A stretch of DNA of 64,000 nucleotides, from NCBI RefSeq assembly GCF_964656455.1, contig NC_135712.1, positions 64,671,239 through 64,735,238 of the forward strand, given 5' to 3'. The DNA is from Halichoerus grypus (taxonomy: Eukaryota; Chordata; Mammalia; Carnivora; Phocidae). The notes below the pieces were generated by a model. That model was not told where the DNA came from. It saw nothing but the letters and a program-made list of their open reading frames with translations, and did no database searches. Below, piece after piece: positions 25,131 through 38,700 of the stretch. Each line of letters starts with the position of its first letter. Within the stretch, counting starts at the first letter, position 1. Position numbers and translations under genes: made by a program.

Positions 25131-26679
25131 AGGAACAGCTGCCCAGAAGGAAGCTTTCTAGCATCTTCTTCCTCCCTGTGGGAGAAAGACTAATTCATCT
25201 GCTTAGGTGGCCAAAGTCTGAAGATAATTGTTCCAGCTTTCTCTTTTGGGTAGCACTACAGGGTTTACAATTTGACCTGACCTCCTTTGGATCTACGGTA
25301 TGTTATGGTCAGCCTTGTCGAATGCCACCCAGGGGTGCACAGCCCCTGCAGGAGAAGTCTGTGGTTTTGGTTGGTTACATTCAATTTAAGGAGAATATAA
25401 GGAGCCCAATTATGATAAAGCTGGTATTTAGATCCCTTTCTCAAGTCTATGTCAATTTATTAATTTTAAACTCAGAAGAGGGAAAACATACCAACAAACT
25501 TTACCAAATCTAGTCCTAACTCAATTGTCATGAGGATTAAATAAAGTAGGTTCTTGAATGCTACCCAGATATTTACTCCTATCTCCAGTTTCCTACCAGA
25601 TCTAAAATTCTGAATACTCTGAGAGGTAATGCAGACAGCATCACTTTGATGCTGATTGGCAAGTTACAATGCAGTACTAACACTGTTACTGATTTGTCAT
25701 AGAATACATTATTATAAAGAAAGCAGAAAGCTAGAGTGGATAATAGTGAAGTGGGAATCCAGAGGCTAGGATTCATGATTCAGACATTTGGAATCCTGTA
25801 CAAGTCTCTCTGAGCTTAAATTTTTTCATCTCAAACAAGTGAGTTAATTTCAGACCTTTAAAGTTTCTTCTAGCTCTAACGTTCTAGAGAATGCTGATGG
25901 AATTGCTTATGAAGTTGACAGTGACTGATGTGATGGATAGGACACATCCAAGTCTCACTATCCCCTGAAATGTTCCGGCTTCCTATTTGGTACCTACAGT
26001 TAGATAAGCCATTAAAGAAAATTTTCGTCTGACACTTATTCTAAGAACATCCCCAACTGGGCAGGTTAGGGAGTTTTATCCTCAAGAAAGTAAAGAGATC
26101 AGAGTTACACCTAATGTTTTTTCTCTTGTGCCCTTCAATTTCTGAGCCTCTCCTCACTAAGAAGCCCTCTGATATACTAACCAGGGAAGTGTTAAGCTTT
26201 TTTCCTGTCAGCAAATTTGAAACATGACCTGTTTTGCAGAGTGTGTCTTTCCTACCTATTCTGCTTACCTCAACTCACAACCAGCCACAATTCTTCCAAA
26301 TTTTGGAATCTAGAAAAATGTCAGGTGTTATAGGGTCACCAAAATAATGGCATTAAAGAACAATACTAAGTACTATAAAATTAATATGCTCAGTCAGTAC
26401 TACTCTGTTACAACTGTTTGATTCCAGATTAAACGCAATTAAGTACCTGACCTTCATTAGCAAACTGACCTCACCAACTTATTTGAGCATGCATCCATAA
26501 GTCTGTTAAGACTGTGGAAGCAGAAGGAACTATGGTAGAAAGGGACCTAGTCTAATTCATCTTTTATCCTTTGTATCTAGCAAGACAGTAAATGCTAATA
26601 CATGCCTAATGTATGTATTCATGTATTGAAGAAGTTCAAACAGATGAGCAGTGGTACAGCAAGTAATCAGGCCAATACC
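25131..26679. other. Intergenic; MIR remnant at about 25735-25890
   Basis: A MIR-like 3' part ('cctttaaagtttcttctagc') is the only element seen. Confidence 0.4.
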
Positions 26680-26697
26680 AACATTATAAGGATTTTA

Positions 26698-26894
26698 GGG
26701 GTGCCTGGGTGGCTCAGTCGTTAAGCGTCTGCCTTTGGCTTAGGTCATGATCCCAGGGTCCTGGGATGGAGCCCCGCATCGGGCTCCTTGCCCTGCGGGA
26801 AGCCTGCTTCTCCCTCTCCCACTCCCCCTGCTTGTATTCCCTCTCTCACTCTCTCTCTGTCAAATAATAAAATCTTTAAAAACAAACAAACAAA
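26698..26894 (+). repeat. can-SINE with perfect long TSD
   Basis: ggggtgcctgggtggctcag head, tail ending in (AAAC)n. acattataaggattttag occurs on both sides, an 18-base perfect TSD, indicating a young insertion just past the presumed LRRC58 3' UTR. Confidence 0.95.
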
Positions 26895-26912
26895 ACATTA
26901 TAAGGATTTTAG

Positions 26913-29900
26913 ATTTTTTTAACGTAAATTCAATTCAGTTAAAATACTGTTACTTTTCAGAATACAGACTCAAATTCCAAGAAAGCACTTTTAATAAAAT
27001 AAGGCACAATGTTTAATAAGGCAAAATTCACACAGAGGGTTAATATAACATCACATTTTCTTGTGTGTCCTGTGGGAAAAAAGGAGGTATAGAATTGAAG
27101 TAGCTTAAATATTTTTTTAGAGCATTTACCATTACAAAGTAATATATAAATTTGATGCACTTAAGTATATCTTGTCCTGAAAAGAAAATTTAATTGTTGA
27201 GTCACATTGATTTACATTTGTTATTATTAAGTTTTAAGTACCTATATACTTATATAGATATTCCTAATTCACAATATTTAAAATACATAAAACTAAGGAA
27301 GACAATGAAATTTAGTAATTTGACTAAAGTAAAAGTACATATTTTTAATATCCTTTGTCGATACTTTAAAGCCCCAACCTTTATAAAAAGTTAAAATACT
27401 GGTAACTTAAAATATTTCTCCCATTAATATTTTTGTTTCTCATGAAAACAAGTGGGCTCAGAAATGCAACAAACACCAATTACAGGCACACAGGGCTCTC
27501 CATGATTGTACTGTTGTAAAGTGATTGTTGAAGTTAATATTCCTTTTCAATAACATACATCACATCAATGACCACATCAATGTCAAATGTTTAATAAACG
27601 ATTCTCTTAAAACATCAGTTGTAGACATAAGAATTAACCAATTTAGTAATACTTTTGTACCAGCAATAGCACTTTCAATCTTATCCCAATTTCTTCTAAC
27701 CACAATTCAGAATAAAACAGTTTTATCCAATTTATTCACAGCCAAAGAAAGTAAGTTCTGGTAAATGCACTTAATCAATCTAACCATGGCTTTCTGGTAC
27801 AATGGTATATACATAACCTCCATTAAACTCATAAATTTTAATATTTACTAGATTGAATACTATACCTTAGGATAAATTGAGACTGACAAATCTCAGGTAA
27901 AAGTCTAGTAGCACCCAAATCAGTATTACCCTGTGACTGTTCAATGTTTGTTGTTAGTGAACTATTATTTTCTACATCAATTCTTAGCAAATATGGACCA
28001 AGGAATGATAGAAAAAATGGAGATATTTACAAGTAAAATGTTAAAAACATAGCCCCTTGCAAGCTAGTGTTACAAAGAAACCACTCACAAAATATCCTAG
28101 GCCTCACAGCAATAATACCTTTATATCATGCTATTAATATGAAGTTGGTTGGGAACTGCTGTCATCCCTTAGTGGTAGCAGATAAATTTTCTTTATAATA
28201 TAAAAAAGAATATATCTTCTCACTGATTTTATTTCAGGGGACTCTGATCCTTATGGCTTGACCTTCTCTGATAGTATGCATGATTGGGATTCCCTCTACA
28301 AAAGCCCTAGACTCACAGACATTAGGCCCTGTTTTCGGGGAAGGAATCCCTCAGGTCACTCACATTCTTTCTCCCTGGAGTCAAATGCAAAGGGTCATTA
28401 CCCTGTCACAAAAAACTTACTAAATGACACAGTTCCCCAGACTTTGGGTCTACAGTGGAGGATTTAAGGCACACCTTTCTGAGAATAAATGAAGACACTG
28501 CTGCCTTTAAAAAGATCACGACTATCATGAAAATACAAAAGTGGATGCTATTAAATTTATCAAATTAATGTTATAAGAGAATAGTGCTTAATACAGAAAC
28601 AGTGACAGTCAAGTACTTTTCTATACAGAGGGAATCAGAACTATGTATCCCAGATCATGTTGCCTAAAAACACGCACATCAGCCTTTACTGTTAACATCC
28701 AGCACAACTTAAAAGCTGACTATTTTGGACTAAAGAGGGAGTAACATTTACACTAACATAATAAAATATCTACTGTGGATAAGAAGAGAGGAGATCATTT
28801 AAGTAAAAATTAGGTATTTCTAAATAAATGCAGCTTAACTAATTATATACACATTTTATAACTGTTTTGCCTACAAAGGGTCTTATGTAGAATAACTTTT
28901 TATATAAATAAATACTGCTAAAATGCTTTAAAAGATCGAACTTTATTTGCACTAATTATTTGCTTAGTATTTTTTTCTTTTTTACATTGTGACAAGGTAA
29001 ACATTAACCAACGCTGTACGACAAATTCCAGGTTAATGAGGTATTACTTTCTCCCTTTGGAAAGAGCAAGGTTGGCTGTAAGAAAATCCTATTTACTTGC
29101 TGGCCCATCATTATGGAGGGATGTGGATAATCTTCCAGTAGCAGAAACCAAAGAAATTTAGTGATAAAGGCTTTCAGATGGTAAATAGGCCTTGTGATTT
29201 TAAAACAATTCACTATTAAAGAACTTTCTTAGCTCAGGGATATCCCTGGGTGTCTGGTGACTCCTCTTTCCCTGCCCTTTGTTATTTTTAAAGATTTCTT
29301 TCACTTAGTACTCCAGCAATCAGCCTTTTCCTTCTCTTCCTTTGGTTAAATTGGTATTTACGATGTTTGGCAGAATTGGTCTGCAGTATTACACTGCACT
29401 AGTGTGGACTGTCTTTAACTTTTATTTACATTGACATAAAAATTTCTCGAATTTGAGGTACAGTTTACAATGCATCTTTACTTTTACATTTGGTAATTTA
29501 AAGTTCCAGATAGTAAGAATTTCAGAATAAGAGACTCCTCTGGCACACATTTAGAAGTAAAATATGAACTAACCTTCAGATCTACCTCTGGTATTCAAAT
29601 ACAAGGAATCCTAAGAACCTTGACTAGCTTGTCCTTAGGTCAGCCAATCCCTGGCACCATGGAAGCAAAATATTGTATCAGCTAATCTTATTTCCTAAAA
29701 TCCTAGTACTATTCAAACTGAGTTGGTGACACTGAGAATTGGATTCTAGGAATAAAGATTACGAAGAATGTTCAATGTACCCATTTCCATTTCAAATATT
29801 AACACTGAAGAATTCCATTCTAAACACATTAATGCTGTGGTTAAGTAGTTTTACCCACATAAGTTCTGGTCACTGAAATTGTCCAACTGGAGCAATATCA

Positions 29901-32587
29901 AAAACTTATTTCATTATGAAAATTAGTGTAGATTCTTAAGTCTCAAAAATAAAGTTTACTAACTAGTTTAAACACAAACATATGACTTAGCAACTAACGA
30001 GATAGACTATCATTTCAAATACATAGTCAGCGATATGATTTAGGAGTTGATTACCTGGTTTCTAAATTATCAAGTCCCTTCTATGTCATCTTCTGGCTAA
30101 TTTCTACAATCACCAGTTATAAAAAAAAAGGGAAGGTAGAGAAGAGAAACAGGGAAAATCTTAGAAATTATTAGCAGCTCTTATAAAAGTTTAGGTCAAA
30201 GATTAAAAAAAAGATAGAACTGACAACTGAAATGCAGATTTCAGTTGAAGTCACTAAAGCCAGTTGCACACTGATCTTAGATTTTGAAATGTACATGAAC
30301 AACAAACAGTTATTGTATATTATGGTATACATCTGCATATATAGCAAAGGCCAGAAACTGTTTCTGGTTGGACCTATTTACATCTGTGAAAGATCAATCA
30401 GTATACTTTCTTTCTGGGAAGCCAGGAAGTACTTAATTGTACTTACATACCTACCAATTTATTTTAAAAAGACTAACTCTTGGAAGATTACCCAAGCTGG
30501 TAATGGATTAGGAAGTAAACTGAGGCATTTAAGCCAGAAAAATTCGGTCCTATCAATTTGGGTATTTTCCTATGAATACATTATTTTCTACGAAAATATG
30601 TTATGTATTGACATTAACTAAGTCAGGTACAAAACACTTTGGGCTTCTCACTTAGGCACTGCCTAAGTTATCTTTATCTTTCATGATTTCGTATGCAGCT
30701 TGCTGTGGCTCAAATGGAGAAGTAAACAAAGACTCTACATTACTTCCATTTTATGATCTAATCACCCATGTACTACTTTGTTAGGCAGCAGAAACACTAG
30801 ATTACTTCTATAGACCTAGAAAATTTCTGAGTCAAAAGGAAAACATATTGTTACATTATAACAAGGTGAAGGGATTCACTCTATAGCAGCGTTTCACAAC
30901 TGCAGTCATGAAACTCCAGGATGTTTCATGAATAACACATAATAAATCTGAACTATCCTACAATATATTTTCTTCTAAAGTAAAAAATAATACACAAGAC
31001 AAAAACCTAACATATGTACATTATTATTATTATTATACAACAATCTGCTTTTAAGAAATGGTGTGCCCCAGTTGTGAATGTCAGGAAGCCAGAAGGGAGA
31101 TCCTCTGATATTCTAATGTGTTTCTGACCTACATATTATTGTATAGGTAACGTTTATCAATAAAACATCATTTTATTATTGGTTATCTAATGACTGCTAG
31201 TATGTGTTGTGTATTTTATAATATCAACTTATAATTGTACTATTCAATTTTTATTGCAAATTAACTAGTTAATAAAAATTTGTCATTTCTAATAGCAATT
31301 AATCTGTGAAACATTTTTCTGCTATACTCTGGGGATATATTTAACAAATTTCTCATGTTATCAATACATTACTTTCAAAAAGTATTCCATAGTTAAACTA
31401 GTTTTGGAAATTATTCTATTTCACACAATTTAAAGACTGCTTTAAAGTCTTTACACAAATGATGGCTGCCCATAACTTTATTTGGCTTGTTGTAATGGTT
31501 TTCTAGTTTTTTTTTAAATGTAGAGAAAGTTACAGTTCAGTACACACAGGCAAAGGAGTCAGACATGACTTAAAAATTTTAAAATCATTTTCCCACTCCT
31601 TTAATGAAAGATACAAAGAAGCTTTCTAAGCTTACATCTCTTTTCTGTCAAAAGAAATCTGACAGATTTTTAAATCAAAAGCTATTATTCTGTCTTATGA
31701 TGAAAAGATTGATCAAGACTGTTGCTTCCCATTAAGTGTAAAAGTGATTTCCTTACAAGGGGATCACTTCATGTTTAAACAAAAAATTCAAGTCAAGGTG
31801 GCATGAGCTCTTATGTCAGATATACAGCTGTTTACCTAGTTCTGTTAAAGCATATTTTAAAGTGTTCTGCATAGTATGTCAGGTTATATAGGCTGCTCTG
31901 GCATCGTTCCATGAATAAATTTCTAAAATCTTGCTAGGATTAAGGCACTGTAATAGTCATTGCTGGATTACAGAAAGGAAACAACAATCATATAGAACAA
32001 AAGAGCAGAACTGAAGAGTTTTAAAATCCCACATAGAAGTTATATCCCTTACTTTACCAGTTAGTAGGTCACTTGAAAGGGTTAGGTCCTATGTAACCAT
32101 CTGTGAGCTTATCTGAATAGCTCTGTAATCTAGACACATGGGCAATACAGGAAGGGAGGGCTAATCCTGCTAAGGTATAATGTTCAATCTAAACCCAAGG
32201 ACAATTCTGGTAATAATTACAGCTCTGATCATTTCTTTCTTCATCTCAACTGTCACAAGTTATACCACTCATGGTTTATTATAGCACTGCTCTTCAGAAT
32301 GTTCCATTGTGCTGTGTGATTCATGCAAAACTTGAGTGAAAATCGCAAATAATCAGTTAAATTTGAAACCATCATTCAGAGTGAATTATATTCAAAGAAT
32401 CCAAACATGGAACTGGACTCATTCCTGCTGAATGGGAAGATGAAATGCAAAATCTTTTCCATCATCTCCAACTCTTTCATGGACATTCAAGATGAAGATA
32501 CGGTTTCTAGTGAACTTCAAAGTCTGTTTTCTTTTCTAATCACCTTTGCTCAATTCTTTTAATGTTTCATACAACCCTGCATTCTTT
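26913..32587 (-). other. Probable LRRC58 3' UTR and downstream flank
   Basis: About 5.7 kb directly downstream of the LRRC58 stop, AT-rich and without any can-SINE or recognisable L1, whereas the rest of the window averages one SINE every 2-3 kb. That fits a long, constrained 3' UTR, which is inference. Minus-strand AATAAA hexamers are seen at several places, for example where the plus strand reads tttatt at about 28942-28947, 27731-27736 and near 28220; I cannot say which is used. No coding exon is supported inside. A short (ATT)n tract lies at 31019-31036. Confidence 0.5.
31019..31036. repeat. (ATT)n microsatellite
   Basis: Six ATT units. Confidence 0.85.
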
Positions 32588-32796
32588 TCAACCAAGAAGA
32601 ACTTTCTGCATTCTGTGTGCAGCAACACTAGCTTCGTCCTCCGAGTCAGATTCGCTCTGGGATGTGGAGCTGTGAGAGGCGGAACTGCAAGGGGAAGAAC
32701 ATTCTGGGGAGCATAAGTAGTGCATCAGTGGGAGGCGGTACTTCCCACAGAAGTCCACAAATTTAATTTGTCTGACACAGCAGTCAAAGTAGACTC
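32588..32796 (-). CDS. LRRC58: LRRC58 coding exon 4 (C-terminus and stop)
   Basis: Acceptor CTCCAG, then GA completes Gly and the reading continues VYFDCCVRQIKFVDFCGKY, LCSPECSS, a Ser-rich/acidic stretch (SESDSEDE) and MQKVLLG, with TGA at 32590-32588. The Cys-rich segment straddles exons 3 and 4. The 3' UTR follows on the minus strand below 32588. Confidence 0.96.
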
Positions 32797-35700
32797 CTGG
32801 AGAGAAGAAGGAATTAAGTACAAAATAATCATTACAAAGCAAAGAGCCATTTATTTTTCAACCCCTTCTCCAGCATTCTGAAGAAAAGTCATATATAGTC
32901 TCCTTTTCTGTGAATTTTAAGTAGAAGCAATAGTTGCTTCTATAGCTATTTACAGAAATACTAGAAGGCCTAGATGGCAATTTGGCTACTAAGAGAAGGC
33001 CAGATAAGATTTATCTTAAAGGGAGCTGGCATTAAAAGGATACTGTTAACTTATTTTCTCTGGGTAACTTGGTGGACAATGGCTGATGGAGAGATTATAG
33101 TGTTTAGTATAGTTCTTCCCCCATCCTCCAAGCTACTCCTTGGTACTACCCTACAGTCAAGAAGCTTAAAAAAACCCCACAAGGGGCACCTCGGTGGCTC
33201 AGCTGGTTAAGCGACTGCCTTCGGCTCAGGTCATGATCCCAGGAGAGTCTGCTTATCCCTCTCCTTCTGCTCCTCCCCACCGCTCGTGCTCTCATGCTCT
33301 CCCTCTCTCAAATGAATAAATAAAATCTTAAAAAAACCCCACAAAACTCCTTTAATGATCTTAAAAGATTAGTTGTTACACACAAAATTTGCAGAAAAGA
33401 GATCACTTTTGGTATTTTGTTCTTATGTATTGGGAAGGGAAAATTAAAAGAAACAAAATACCATCTTACATTTCCACAGGCTCTAAATCTACAGGTTTCA
33501 AAGCTGTTTCATGAATGATCTCACTTGATTCTCACATAATTATATATTGTTAGGTAGACTGAAACAGTATTCACCTTTTTTGATTCCTAATTTAGTGCTC
33601 CTGAGCTGGGCCCTTCAGCTAAGTAAAACTATAGCTACAGCTGAGAGGAAAGCAGAGGTTACTGTGGCTCAGGGTTCAGTGTAACTGGAACACCTACAAT
33701 TCTGGGTCCCATCACCTTTCTGCAGAGCAATCTCAACCTCTATACTCTAAGATTCCTCCGGCACCAACTACTCTATGTGTATCACATAAGGCTCTAAACT
33801 AAGAAGATGTGGTTCAAGCAAAGGAGAAACAATGATTTCTATTTATCTTTTCCCCCCATTAACTTTCTAATTTTTTGATCCTGTAGCCAGTATAATTCAT
33901 AGTTTAAAAAGGGGATTTCATGGTATGTTACTTTGAACAATTTAGGAAAGTATATAAATGCAATAAACGGGTCAATCAATATTGATAGTAAATCCCCCAA
34001 AATGTGTTAGCATCCTAAAAGAAGAAGGAAGTAATAAAATAAAGCATTATAGAGTTACCATGAGCTAAAACAGTACAATACTACCTTGTCATTTCTATGA
34101 TCTCAGATTCTACAAAGACAAAAAAAATCTCTCAAAATATAAATTTACGTTTGCTGGGGCACCCAGGTGGCTCAGTTGGTTAAGATTTCGACTCTGGTTA
34201 TGGCTCAGGTGGTGATCTCAGGGGTCGTGAGATCGAGGCCGTGCCCCACCCCACCTTGGGCTCTGTGCTCAGTGGGGAGTCTGCTTGAAGATTCTCTCTC
34301 TCTGCCCCTCCCCCAACTTACACACTCAAGCTCTCTCTCTAAAATAAGTAAGTAAATCTTAAAAAAAAATAAATTTACTTTTGTTTAACTCAGTGTTCAA
34401 TAGCTAATGAGTCTGAGGGGGAAAACATCACTGGTTCAATTTTCGTATAATCTCGATTTTTAAACTAATAATTTTTGAAGTACATTTGTTTCTAAGATAC
34501 ATAACATATCGGTATACTAAAAAAGTCATTTAAAAAAGCATTTAAAAGAGAAAAGAGAATTCTTGTAGAGGTCCATTTTTAGAATTCAAAGAAGAGATCA
34601 GACATAGATTATTATGCCGTAAGGCCTGGTGTGAATGCTATCCCTCACCACTGTTAAAGCCAACTTGGGGGATGCCTGGGTGGTTCAGTCAGTTAAGCGT
34701 CTGCTTTCAGCTCAGGTCATGATCCCAGGGTCCTGGGATCAAGTCCCACATCAGGCTCCTTGCTTGGGGAGGAGCCTGCTTCTCCCCCTGCTTGTGCACA
34801 TGCTCTCTCTGACAAATAAATAATCTTCCAAAAAAAAAAAAAGCCAACTTGGGAAAGGAGAGCTACAGAGAAGAGCTTAAGCACTTCTAATCTGGCACAG
34901 CACAGGACCTTCCATTTCTAAGAGTGGCCAGAAATGGCCTAGAGGGTCATCTTTTTTAAACCAAGAGTGTCTTTTTTATTTTTTAATATTCTTTGAAAAA
35001 TTTAAATCATTTTCTCTCTTTTAACCTTCAAACAGTTTTAAGACACGATGGGAGTTCCAGGGAAAATCTCACCTGGCTCTGATCATCATGATGTAGCATT
35101 TCCTCAGCACCTACATTTCTCCTACAACGGTAAAAACCCTCTGTACTCCCATTAGATTGGATTTTTAAAAAGCAGTCTTTTATGAGAGAGCCAAAATAAA
35201 ACGACCTGCTATCTGTCACCAGCTCCCACCCACACACCCTGGCACTTCAGGCCTTCATAACTGGGCCTCAATGTATCTTTTACTCTTCTCTCATGTACCT
35301 CCCTAACTGTATATTTGAGCCAAATTACTACTCATCCAATATTGTGCCCCATACTGTTTTGTCTCCAATTTTGCTCTCTCCAACTGAAAAGTTTCCTATC
35401 CTCAATCTTACTTACCATATCAAAATCCAACTCATACTTTAAGAATCAGCTCATTTTTTCCAGATCTAATTACATGTATCCTCTCCCTCCTTTGATTTCC
35501 AATAGTATTTTGAATTTCTATTTTACTCTGCCTTGGAGTCTATCATTTCTTTAATTCCCTCCAAATGCTATAAACTGAAGACTTTTTTTTTTTAAAGATT
35601 TTATTTTTTTGTCTCAGAGAGAGAGAGTGCGCGCAAGCACAGGCAGGGGGAGCAACAGGCAGAGGGAGAAGCAGACTCCCCGCTGAGCAGGGAGCCTGAT

Positions 35701-38700
35701 GCAGCACTCGATCCCAGAACCCTGGGATCATGACCTGAGCCAAAGGCAGACGATTAACCGACTGAGCCACCCAGGTGTCCCTACATTCAAGAAATTTTGA
35801 ACCATGGATTTACAAGAATATAAAAGTCGAGGGTACATTCCAAAATTGGCACATTCAGCCCATTCTCCTACATCCTGAATCATAATCTATAAAGGTACCT
35901 GATACTCAGAACAGTGGGTCTAGGAAAATGTCCATCAAATAAATATGAAAAGTGGCTAAACATTTTGGAGACTCGTTTTAAACTGTTAGGACTGTTTATG
36001 CTTCCTTTGTGTTTCCTCTTATTTTACCGCCTTATTCTACTATCTTGTGACAGTTCCAAGACACGATGAGACTTTCTGGGTATTTTCCTTCTGTATGAAT
36101 TGTAAAGCACTAAAAAAAAAAGAAAGGGAGAGGAAGGAGAAAAGTCTTACTTTACTGGTAAAAGGGTGAAAGGATAAGGGAAACAGAAAGAGGCTAAATG
36201 CCTTTCTCTGAAAGAAGATGACTACTTAAAAACACTTCGATCATCTATAAAAAATAGCTAAATGAGTGGGAAACATATACACTGAATTAACTTACCTCCA
36301 CACTTTGGGTTTGGGCAATTGCTGGCTAAACTCAAGTATCTAAGAAGATTCTCAGGAAGATCGTAGGGAGTGTAGGAAATATTTCGAATTTTAATGGTCC
36401 GTGCAGCTAATTCCAGGAGAGTTGGAGGGTCATAGGTTAAATCTCTAACAAAACGAACAACTAATGGATTTCCTCGCAAACTCAATTCTTCCAAATGAAC
36501 AAGGCTGAGGATCTCTCGAGGCAGGTATGTCAGCAAGTTATTGTGAAGACTGAGGGAACGAAGCGAATGCAACCTACAATGAATGCAGTACAAAAATCAA
36601 TGGCAGCGAGCAAGCTAACTACCAAGAAAGCTAAGCGAAGAACTTGATTTTCCCATGAGGATAAGCAATTAAGGCCAACAGAAGAGGTAAAATAAAAAGG
36701 AGCTGAAACTAGACCAGAGTGTAGACTTGTAAATATCATGAGATGATATTTGCCCACGGGATCTTAGAGAATGTAGAATAATAATCAGTATTCTGATGTG
36801 CCAGCCTGACATAAATGCTAGATTTAAAGATTTTTTAGCATGATTTATCATTCAGATACCTATAAGAAGAAAGATTTAAAATGCAATAGAAATCAAGATC
36901 CTTCACATTATGTCATCAGGATAGGAATGTTTCATATCAAATATAAAATCAGTAAAATTCCATAAAACCTGGGGAAATCTATGCCAAATTACTCTATTTT
37001 TGATTAGAGAAAACAGGCTAAACAAATATTTTGAGACATAAACCAGCACATTTAAAAGTAATGTTAAAAATAAGCAACTCAACTCACAGCAAACCTCAGA
37101 ACTGTAATTCTCATGTATCATTTACTTTGAGAATGCCTAATTTTCTTCTACATATATAAAACATGTGGGATGAATGCAAGACAAAAATTCCTAAGCAAGG
37201 ATCTCTGTGTATACTTAGCCTGCCTGAAACTACTCACTGTGAAAGCTGAGGAGGCACACTTTGGATTTTGTTGTCACATAATACCAAGTAACTTAGAGAA
37301 GGCAGATTTGCTAATTCTGGTGGGATTTCTTTGATGAAGTTTCCTCCGAGATATAAACACTCTAAACTGTAAAAATAAATGAACAAAAACAAAAATGTAA
37401 ACAAAAATTGGACAAGACATCCCAATGTCTTTATTACAATAAACACATTTCATTTATTCATTCAGCAAATGTTTTACTTAGGATCTGCTATATGCTATAC
37501 AGGCTCTAGAGAAATAATGTAATCTTTAGAGAGCTTATATTACAGGTAAGCAGGTAAGACAGGGTATTGTTAGACCATATTATAATTAAACACAAAACAA
37601 GGCCAAAAGTGAGTATAACATGATTAAAATACCAAAATAAGCAGAGCAATCCATAAATGATAAAGGAGTTTAAAAAAACTGAGAAGTAAGAAAAGGACAC
37701 AGTACTTGGGATTGGGAAAGGCTTTGCAAAAGTTTGTGACTTCAGATGGACCATGAATTTAGTCCTTGCAGCTGGGAGGAAATAAGACACTTCAGGTTGG
37801 AGGGGAGGGCTTTTATGGGACAATGGACACATCTTTTACCACAGAAGGGCAGAGTTCCTATTGAAGAATCCAGAGAAAAGGCTGAAGAAAAGCCGGATTA
37901 TACGAAGCCTGAATTTTGTGCTGTAGGCATGGATTTGGTGCACTTTTAGGCAATGGAAAAACCACTATCTTTTTCTGAAAAGAATGGGAAAACATGGCTG
38001 AACTCTAAATTTCTTCTTTGTTCTTACTATAGCAAAAGCATTCTTCAGGAGCTATCTAAATAAATTGTGTAAAACTGACCACTATCATGAAATTAAAGCT
38101 CCAGATACTTACCTTATTTTCCATCAGGTTAACCACATTTTAGACATAGCATATATTGCACCAAAATGCACTGCTACTTTTTGTGGTGTTGACTGTAGAA
38201 AGGCTTTCTCCGAAAGATTTTTGCAGGGAGTAGCAGAATCAGTTCTTATAAGATATATAATTAAAATATATACATACAGATTTTTTCCATTACAATGTTA
38301 CTTTTGTCTTCCTGTTAAATCTGCTAATTCAATGGACACTAGCATTCTTTTAAGACACCTCTGAATGTGGGAAAAAATAGCCTACTAAACTATTACCCAA
38401 ACTTCCAGGGTAAGAACTACCTGGGATACTTTTAAAGCTACAAATTCTAGGCCCCATCCAGATTCACTAAATCAGAGTTCCAGGGGAAGATTTTAGGATA
38501 TAAGGTTAAAAGATAGAGTAGGATTAAAAAGGTAAAGCCAAGTTACTCTGCAGGGCTACAGCTAATTATAAATCCACAATTAGCAAATTAAGAGTACTTC
38601 TTACCATATAATCCTGGCAGGACTTATTATTATCATTTGCTTTAATTTTTTTTTTAACTATTTGATTGTGTGAAAAATGATACCATTCTGTTCTTTTAAT

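Noticed and set aside
25001..25513. 170-codon plus-strand ORF
   Set aside because: Starts with a non-ATG codon inside a MER5-type repeat and shows no protein-family resemblance.
1..26900. Search for GPR156 exons, expected on this side from human synteny
   Set aside because: No G-protein-coupled-receptor-like exon was seen; GPR156 probably lies beyond the left edge.
30232..30621. 129-codon ORF within the presumed LRRC58 3' UTR
   Set aside because: AT-rich chance ORF on the strand opposite the gene; no family resemblance.
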